DNA of 64,000 nucleotides from the NCBI GenBank assembly GCA_030248065.1, contig JASAMV010006833.1, positions 23,901 to 87,900 on the forward strand, read 5' to 3'. The position numbers were made by a program, and so were the translations under genes. Positions 56,985 through 64,000 of the stretch are shown here, in pieces. Origin of the DNA: Rhynchonema sp. JSB1_4. Taxonomy: Eukaryota; Nematoda; Chromadorea; Monhysterida; Xyalidae. Numbering within the stretch: position 1 is the first letter of the stretch; every line of letters begins with the position of its first letter. Below the pieces are notes generated by a model. The model was not told where the DNA came from, did no database searches, and worked only from the letters and a program-made list of their open reading frames with translations.

Positions 56985-58500
56985 CTGCTGATCACTGCTC
57001 TCGTACTTACGTATAGTATTACAACACTGAAATCAGCCTAATATACAGTATCAGGCGAACAAGACTCTCTGGCACAGGATCAAAATAAACAAAATACAGG
57101 CTTGACTTTCGTAGGTAGCGAAGTCAGCTGATATAATTTCCTGCGCGTTCTTCAGGCTTGCAGGTGTTAAACTCAGTAAGCTTTGCGACTGTGTCAATGT
57201 TGGCACAAAGATTGTACAGTGCACGCACACTCAGGTATACATATGAAATAGAGGTTGGGCAGTGAAAGTTCACAGATGTGCGGTAGAGACGATTTATCAA
57301 AGGTATGAAGCCCTTTGTTGTAACTCAGACAGACTGGACAAACACATTGCCACTGACTAGACTGAGCCAAAGCAGCTAGAAATCAGCGGCAATGGTAGAA
57401 TAGGAGATCTTTGGCACAAAAAGAGCGAGTCGTCCAAAAAAGTTCGGTTCAGTTCGAGAACCACGTGATATTTGCCGCAGCAACATGTGGTTTGGCGTTT
57501 TTTCATAAACACTGCTGTTTGATGAAGCAAGTAATGCTACCAAGCTTTCCAACTCTCTGGAAAAACAAAAAAGATAGCAGCACGCCACAGTTTATACCAC
57601 CCTATTCCAATTGATGACACTACTGGTTCCGTATGATTCTTCTACCAAGACTCAACCCTGGAACGTGAACTATAGAACCAGTCGGTGCACTTCAATCCAG
57701 CATCCAGACGGCTGCACGTTGGTTGCGCTAAAAGTGTAATGTGAGGTTCAGCGTGTGAGCAGAGCAGCAACAACCATGTTTACAACAGGACAGCACGTGA
57801 ATGATGTTCCAACACTGGGAACTGCCACGCAGCTGTTGATCACTTCGGCTTGGTTGTAAAAATGGAGACATTGTGGGCTGCTTCGAATAGGGTTTTGGTT
57901 ATGTTTTAGCGTTTAATTTACGGTTCATATTTGACCTACTGGCGTATAGCTGCTTTTGTTTCACGATGAGATCTCACTACACAACCGCATGTAAATTTAT
58001 CGGTTCTTGACACATCAAAAGTTGTATAACATTCTGCCGCAACTTTGCAAAAGAAACCGTTGGAAGCTGCTGAACTAGGCGCGTGTGTCGCACGTCAGCA
58101 AACACCACTGGGTGGAAATTAAAGACAGCGCCAGGTTGATACTGTTTGGAAAAACACGCCTTCCAACTCACTACTAAATCGCGAAATCGAGAGGGTTACT
58201 TTTAGAGTGATATCGGCATCAAGTTCCGCTTTGTCTTGGTCCGGATGGATTGAGTGAAAAAACTAACACGGTGGCGATAACAAGGGGTGGATGTACACCG
58301 ATGGGCATGATAACAAGAAATTGATGCTCGACGACGATGCTGCGCCCGACCCGTGTCACGTTGTGCCAAAAAGGTCAAGGAGTTTTGGCTTTTCATGACA
58401 CATCATTACGTCTGGGAATGATTGACTCAACGGTATGCTCAATCACGGGTATTCGAACGAATGTACCGTGCTCTCAAAAGTCATATGCGAGATTCCAGGT
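56985..58500. other. Intergenic region with a stray lectin-gene fragment
   Basis: Mostly unique non-coding sequence. At 58284-58376 it carries one unit of the 33-bp minisatellite found at 61.8-62.9 kb, joined to the first roughly 30 bp of the EGF exon (GATGCTGCGCCCGACCCGTG). Confidence 0.5.
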
Positions 58501-58515
58501 TCAAACCTATACGTA

Positions 58516-58809
58516 AAGGCAGTCTACGGGAGGTTGTCACTCAGCCCCCGAATACCGTAACCCACCGCTAGCGAGATCGTTGCGAGACCCATGCTGATCG
58601 CTGCTTATCGACACGTGTATTAGCGGCAGCAAGCTGGAAATTGTCATCGTGCGCGCGATCACCAAAACGTCGAAATGTTGGTTGGTGTTGGCGCTAACAC
58701 GCAAAACATAGATAAAAAACAAAAGGGTCTCGACACGATCCTTGCAGATCAAAATTACGGTGGGTTACGGTATTCGGGGGCTGAGTGACAACCTCCCGTA
58801 GACCGCCTT
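58516..58809. mobile_element. TA-flanked MITE with long inverted ends
   Basis: 294 bp flanked by TA (58514-58515, 58810-58811). About 50-bp inverted ends start AAGGCAGTCTACGGGAGG and include the symmetrical CCCCCGAATACCGTAACCCA. It shares the AAGGC start and TA target with the 24351 and 45767 family but is otherwise different. Confidence 0.75.
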
Positions 58810-58859
58810 TACGAAAGCCATTAAGAACGTGGGGTGGTAAGAATCGCAAAGTACGGTTC

Positions 58860-60450
58860 ACAAAACTGAAATTTTGGATATGGTTTTTTTGATTGGAAAT
58901 CAATGCCACAACATATTTAGGAATGCTCTCCAAGTTTGGCGTTCCAAATGTAAGTATACTTTCAGTAATTTCAATTTAAAGGTGCTCGGTTTGCATTTTT
59001 TGGGAAATTTTAAAAATGAAAAATGATGAAAAAATAAATGTCAATCCAATTGGATCTCAGCCGATAAACAACATTGGGCGCTGAAATTTGCACACATATA
59101 GCAGTTTTTTGTCCGCTTTTCAGCTGCGCAAAAATAGTTGCACGATATTGGATGTTTTCTCTTCCATTGCATTTTTTTTAAAAAATGTCAAAAAAACGAG
59201 TGCATCTCAGAAACACCCAATTTTAAAAAAGTCCTCACCGACGAATTCTTTCTATTGGGCCTCAAAATGTGCGCCATAAAATTCTGGTATTGGCGTATGA
59301 ATGTGGTTTGTGACAAATTTGAATATTGTCGGCAATTTATGTTAGTATGAAGCAAAAAAATTTCGTCGTTTTATTTTCTTTCTTGTTTTGTCGTGGTGCG
59401 CAGTTCAATTGAATGACGGAATATGTAAAAATTGATGCATGTGTTTCCCAAATATGAGTTCTGATGTGTATGCTGCTGAAACCTACATATGTGTTTCTTA
59501 ACTGTAAATACCACGAGAGTGCTTTCAATTTATGTGCTTATCAAGGCAACCGTTTGTTAGGAAAATGCAGCAAATCTGTGAATGGCTATTCGTTTGTTTC
59601 AACTGTTGCCTATTTCTAAATGTTTTTGCATTGCATCCGGTTACGAAATAAAAAGTAATAATGGTAAAACGTTCACCCAAAACCCGCGACGCAAAACAAA
59701 GACACGCTACAGGGTTTGAACCTGTGCGACAGACACACGCACGCATGTTCAATGCTACGCCTAACCGATTGCGCTACGCGATCCAGCCGCTGGCTTGCCT
59801 TAATGTGTTACATAAATGTAATTGCGCGTGCGCATGTGTGTTCTGCCGTTTACATAAAACGTGTTGTGCTGGAGCCATAACGTGTGTGTTGACTGCTTGT
59901 ATTGTGTGTGTTGTTGTTGTTGCTAGTTGCTCACCTCGTGTGATGCATCAAGTGACAGGTTGCAGCGAATTTTTGCCAGTCACGGCCGGTGCCAAATAGC
60001 TTGCATTTTTGAACTTGTATCCATTTTGATAGCTTGTCACGTGTCATGAACAAGCTGTTTACTTTCAGACCACGTTGACAAGCATCTTGTTGCCGTTCGT
60101 GACACCCACATCGGTCGTTTCTCCAATGTGAATCCGTGCAAAGAAAAAGACAAAAACGTGAGAGAAAAAAAACAAAAAATGTTCTTTATCTAAACTTTTC
60201 AGGAGATATTCAAATTTGTCACAAACCACACTTATAACCCAATATCAGAATTTTATGGCGCACATTTTGAGACCAAATAGAAAGAATTCGTCGGTGAGGA
60301 CTTTTTTAAAATTGGTTGTTTTTGATATGCACTAAATTTCAGAGCTGATTTTTGAAAAAATTAACGGAAGAGAAAATGCAGCGAATTTTTGCATTTATTT
60401 TTACATGGTTGAAAAGTGGATAAAAAATTGACTATTATGTGTTATTTTCA
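58860..60450. repeat. Diverged inverted-repeat element
   Basis: 59215-59330 (AAAAAAGTCCTCACCGACGA, GTGCGCCATAAAATTCTG, TGTGACAAATTTGAATATT) is mirrored at 60190-60325. The inner sequence is A/T-rich and includes the tRNA-like stretch at 59695-59785. No coding potential recognised. Confidence 0.5.
59695..59785 (-). tRNA. tRNA-like sequence or tRNA-derived SINE fragment (low confidence)
   Basis: The minus strand has a good Pol III A box (TAGCGCAATCGG) and, about 40 nt later, a perfect 5-bp T arm with loop TTCAAAC (ACAGG/CCTGT), i.e. a B-box match. A short GCA/TGC stem with loop TTGAACA would give anticodon GAA. The acceptor arms do not pair, so this is more likely a tRNA pseudogene or SINE head than a working tRNA. 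Confidence 0.35.
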
Positions 60451-60784
60451 TTAAATAGCATCCGATCTAAAACAAATGACAGCCTCATCAACATAAACTT
60501 GGTACATTTTTGGAATTTCAAGAAATCTTCGACCTGCCCACTTAAATGCGCCCATAACTATTTAATGCTTTGGAGTTTGGATCCAAAATTTTGTATGTGT
60601 CTTAGTAAATGTAGTAGTCAACTTTTTGTGCAATATGAGCGAAATCCATTTTTTTCGGTTTGTGAACCCTATTCCATTGACACCTATCTGTTACTATTAC
60701 CCCACGCTCTTAAAACAAACTCAGTGTTTTTATACCTGCCATTGATTGCCAAACATTTATTCTGAATTCAATTCCTCTATCATT

Positions 60785-63049
60785 ATGACTACCTCTTATT
60801 TCCAAACCTACCGTATCCCAATACTCACGTTGCTGCTGTTTGTGTTTACCTGCTCGATTTGCAACAACAACGTAAACAACGATAGATTCAAAACTAAATG
60901 CACCAAGAACGCGAATTCGATCTACGTGAATCACAAATGTTACACGGTAATCAAGTCAGAAAAGAAGGAAGGTAACCTTGACTGGGAAGGGGCCAGACTG
61001 AAATGTGAAGGCATCAAGGCAAATGACTGGTTTCGTAGTGGCCGAATGGTGACCGTCAAGGATGAGGGGGCACAACTGCAGTTCGAAGACATTCTCAACG
61101 CGGCACATGAGGTGAGGTAAAAGGCACAATCCTGGAGCGCCTTGTATGAAAGTCTTGAGAACTTTCAGCGCGGTATTCTCTCTGGAACGTGCGATACCGA
61201 ATTTGAGCAACTGTTTTGGGTCGGTGGTCACATCAAATGGGCCAATTGCAAACCCGGTCACACGGCTGAGCAATTCTATTGGATCTACGATGGAACATCG
61301 ATGGGTGACGCTCCGTGGGGCACCGTTGCTCATGATGGCGGATGTTGCGTCATGTATTTTTGTAGTAACGTACTCGTTGGTCCAGGACTTTACGACTTCG
61401 ATTGTTATGCGACGCGTAACTGGTTGAGCGTGATTTGCGAGCAGACAGCGAAATGTCAGTTCAAGTTCCACTGTTCAATCTCTGTGACTGATCGTGCTGC
61501 CGTTAAAATCTCAATCACAAAAATACAGCCTGCCCTACACCAGTAGTCTCTGAATCCGCTTTGCTTCGAAGTACCCCTGCTTCTTACGTGGATGATCACG
61601 GCCAGACAGTCTATCCGCAAGGCACCACCATCACGTACAAGTCAGTTGAATTGAGGCTCGCTGATGTTACAACCAAATGAGTATGTCTCAATGTTATCAG
61701 ATGCGATACGTTCCACTGGTTGTCGGGTGGCGTTGAGGTCGAGAAAACGATCGAATGTGGGGATGACGGATTTTGGGATCACGATGTGATTTGCGGTTGG
61801 TTTGATGCATGGATGGGCATGATAACAAATGGTCAATGTACCCCGGTGGGCATGATAACTAGTGGTTGATGCACCCCGGAGGGCATGATAACAAGTGGTT
61901 GATTTACACCGATGGTCATGATAACAAGTGGTTGATGTACACCGGTGGGCATGATAGCAAGTGGTTGATGTACACCGGTGGGCATGATAACTAGTGGTTG
62001 ATGCACCCCGGAGGGTATGATAACAAGTGTTTGATGTACGCCGATGGACATGATAACAAGTGGTTGATGTACACCGGTGGGCATGATAACAAGTGGTCAA
62101 TGTACACCGGTGGGCATGATAACAAGTGGTTGATGTACACCGGTGGGCATGATAACTAGTGGTTGATGCACCCCGGAGGGCATGATAACAAGTGTTTGAT
62201 GTACGCTGATGGACATGATAACAAGTGGTTGATGTACACCGGTGGGCATGATAACAAGTGGTCAATGTACACCGGTGGGCATGATAACTAGTGGTTGATG
62301 CACCCCGGAGGGCATGATAACAAGTGTTTGATGTACGCCGATGGACAAGATAACAAGTGGTTGATGTACACCGGTGGGCATGATAACAAGTGGTCAATGT
62401 ACACCGGTGGGCATGATAACAAGTGGTTGATGCACCCCGGAGGGCATGATAACTAGTGGTTGATGCACCCCGGAGGGCATGATAACAAGTGGTTGATGTA
62501 CACCGGTGGGCATGATAACAAGTGGTGAATGTACACCGGTGGGCATGATAACAAGTGTTTGATGTACGCCGATGGACATGATAACAAGTGGTTGATGTAC
62601 ACCGGTGGGCACGATAACAAGTGGTCAATGTACACCGGTGGGCATGATAACAAGTGGTTGATGTACACCAATGGGCATGATAACAAGTGGTTGATGTACA
62701 CCGATGGCCATGATAACAAGTGACTGATGTACACCAATGGGCATGATAACAAGTGGCTGATGTACACCAATGGGCATGATAACAAATGGCTGATGTACAC
62801 CGATGGGCATGATAACAAGTGGCTGATGTACACCGATGGGCATGATAACAAGTGGCTGATGTACGCCGATGGGCATGATAACAAGTGGTTGTTGTTTGAT
62901 GCCAGATGCTGCGCCCGATCCGTGTCGCGTTGTGCCCAACGGTGGTTGCGATCATTTGTGTCGTCGACACGCCCTCGAGCCCGGCCAAGTCGTTTGTCAA
63001 TGTTTGCCCACTTTCCACTTGCTCAACGACACTGGCATCTGTGAATCAG
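60785..63049 (+). CDS. Secreted or membrane C-type lectin-sushi-EGF protein (5' part)
   Basis: Exons 60785-61111, 61169-61454, 61529-61640, 61701-61795, 62906-63049, in phase; it probably continues past 63049. The N-terminus has a signal peptide (ILTLLLFVFTCSICN). The C-type lectin domain spans exons 1-2: CYTVIKSEKKEGNLDWEGAR, FWVGGHIKW, YWIYDGTSMGDAPWG, a doubled Cys in GGCCVMYF, and LYDFDCYATRNWLSVICE. The calcium-binding EPN/QPD and WND motifs are absent, so sugar binding is doubtful. Exons 3-4 form a sushi/CCP module (CPTPVV, GTTITYKC, IECGDDGFW, VIC). Exon 5 is an EGF-like module of LDL-receptor type (PCRVVPNGGCDHLCRRH, VVCQCLPTFHLLNDTGIC). The lectin-sushi-EGF order suggests an adhesion or immune surface protein. 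The intron between sushi and EGF is almost entirely minisatellite. Confidence 0.82.
61800..62890. repeat. 33-bp minisatellite, about 33 copies
   Basis: Tandem units of GGGCATGATAACAAGTGG, TTGATGTACACCGGT type fill the intron 61796-62905. Variants (CACCCCGGAGGG, TACGCCGATGGA, TACACCAATGGG) occur in higher-order runs of several units in the middle, suggesting expansion of multi-unit blocks. Since 33 is a multiple of three, several frames stay open; the antisense one runs 458 codons. Confidence 0.88.
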
Positions 63050-64000
63050 GTGATGTTTCACTTTTTTGAAATGTCGGCCATTGCCGGCCACAGGATTGTT
63101 CTTCTTCTTTTACTTTGAAATATTTTGAACACGATAATATTTGAGCATAACCGGTAACAAAAGTATAGTCCGTCCACCAGCTCATGGCACTTTGTGTTGC
63201 TGCTGGCTGGTTTGGTCCCTTCCTCCACGTTCTAATGAAAGAGAAATTGAGTGTGAGCGATTATGCAAAAAAACTAAAAAAATAATAAAATGTGTCGAAA
63301 ACGATTGAATTCGATCAAATTTAAAATTAAATTAAATTAAAATCTATAAAACACGTCGATTTCATAAAGACAGCAATTTAGGAGCAAAAATAATTTTTTT
63401 CGGAACCTCAATCTACGAGAACGCATTAGCGTTTCGCAGTACTTTGAGATTAGAAAACGAACCAGGAAAAAGCTGGATTTCGTCGTTGGTAATGTTCTTA
63501 TCAGAAAGATAGGTTGATGTGATGAAATCGTGTGGCAAAAATTTTTTCCAACATGCACGTGAAACATCAGCGTGCTCGAAAAACTGATTTTTCCCTATAC
63601 CTCACGTGTTATATCGGCGATGCTGGTGTGAACGCGTGTGATTGGTTTTGAAAGATGTTTTGATTGTTTTCTAGTCGTAGTCAAGCCATAACAAAACGCT
63701 GAAAATTTGAGCTCGATCGGGCAACGGGAAAGTGGTTTTTCAGACACCCGAAAATGACCACTTCCGGCGGCCACACTTTATGCGACCATCGCTATCTCCT
63801 CCCAGGAAACTGAACCAATCCGGTCGAGTCACATCACAGCAAAAAATAGTTGGACGATGCAAGCTGATGCATTTTGCATCAGAAAAGTTCATTTTGCAGC
63901 CCAGTTGGCTTTGCATCAGCTTGCATCACGAATAAATGAGAAAGAAAATAGAGAAGTTTGCATCAGATTAGCATCAAAGACGAGCTGATGCGCTTAATGC
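63050..64000. other. Window end: no gene recognised
   Basis: Probably intron of the lectin gene. From about 63850 the word GCATCAG and its inverse CTGATGC recur several times, which may be the start of a repeat cut by the window edge. Confidence 0.35.

Noticed and set aside
61800..62890. CRISPR-like regular array
   Set aside because: Units are contiguous with no unique spacers, and this is animal DNA. It is a minisatellite.
61642..63018. 458-codon minus-strand open frame
   Set aside because: Explained by a 33-bp tandem repeat whose length is a multiple of three. It overlaps the EGF and sushi exons antisense and has repeat-only composition. Not annotated as a gene, though noted as a finding.

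Overview
This window looks like nuclear DNA of an invertebrate animal. Coding exons are short and separated by mostly GT-AG introns, the products belong to bilaterian chromatin, lipid-kinase and extracellular families, and about a third of the sequence is transposon-derived. I cannot fix the phylum. The MBD-less MBD2/3 gene, the two-lobed GNAT-like gene and the N-terminal-endonuclease Penelope element would all fit a protostome such as a nematode. Every exon model below was built by hand from reading frame, splice sites and phase, without transcript support.

Layout. 0.2-6.8 kb (+): the 3' half of a CHD7/8/9 (Kismet)-type chromatin remodeller, 16 exons with two BRK domains. 7.9-9.3 kb: nested MITEs. 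9.5-19.5 kb (+): an MBD2/3-type NuRD subunit without a visible methyl-CpG-binding domain. Its first intron holds a complete 4.1 kb Penelope-like retroelement (9981-14087, minus strand) with an N-terminal GIY-YIG endonuclease and a reverse transcriptase, bounded by about 340-bp direct repeats. 20.7-31.3 kb (+): a full-length class III PI3-kinase (VPS34/PIK3C3) in 22 exons, with a 1.65 kb TTAA-flanked hairpin element in one intron. 32.1-33.6 kb (-): a multi-pass membrane protein with a heptapeptide-repeat tail. 34-42.7 kb: a dense, nested transposon block with inverted arms of 16-17-bp repeats, at least five MITEs with perfect 8-bp target duplications, and a 1.1 kb hairpin. 42.8-44.6 kb (+): BPNT2/IMPAD1 Golgi PAP phosphatase. 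45.6-47.0 kb (+): CCDC115/VMA22-like V-ATPase assembly factor. 48.0-49.4 kb (+): a GNAT-like acetyltransferase candidate. 50.6-52.8 kb (-): membrane-anchored SGNH/GDSL hydrolase. 54.4-57.0 kb (-): SET-MYND (SMYD) protein. 60.8-63.0 kb (+): start of a secreted C-type lectin-sushi-EGF protein, with a 33-bp minisatellite in an intron.

The genes are not an operon or pathway cluster. CHD and MBD2/3 are neighbouring chromatin genes on the same strand, and VPS34 and the VMA22-like protein both act on the endolysosomal system, but I see no sign that they are co-regulated.

The most interesting signal is in the Penelope-like element. Both of its terminal repeats carry, in the sense orientation, a hammerhead-like core (CTGACGA, a 6-bp all-GC stem, then GAAA). 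As I recall the literature, this domain-permuted clade lacks canonical hammerhead motifs.
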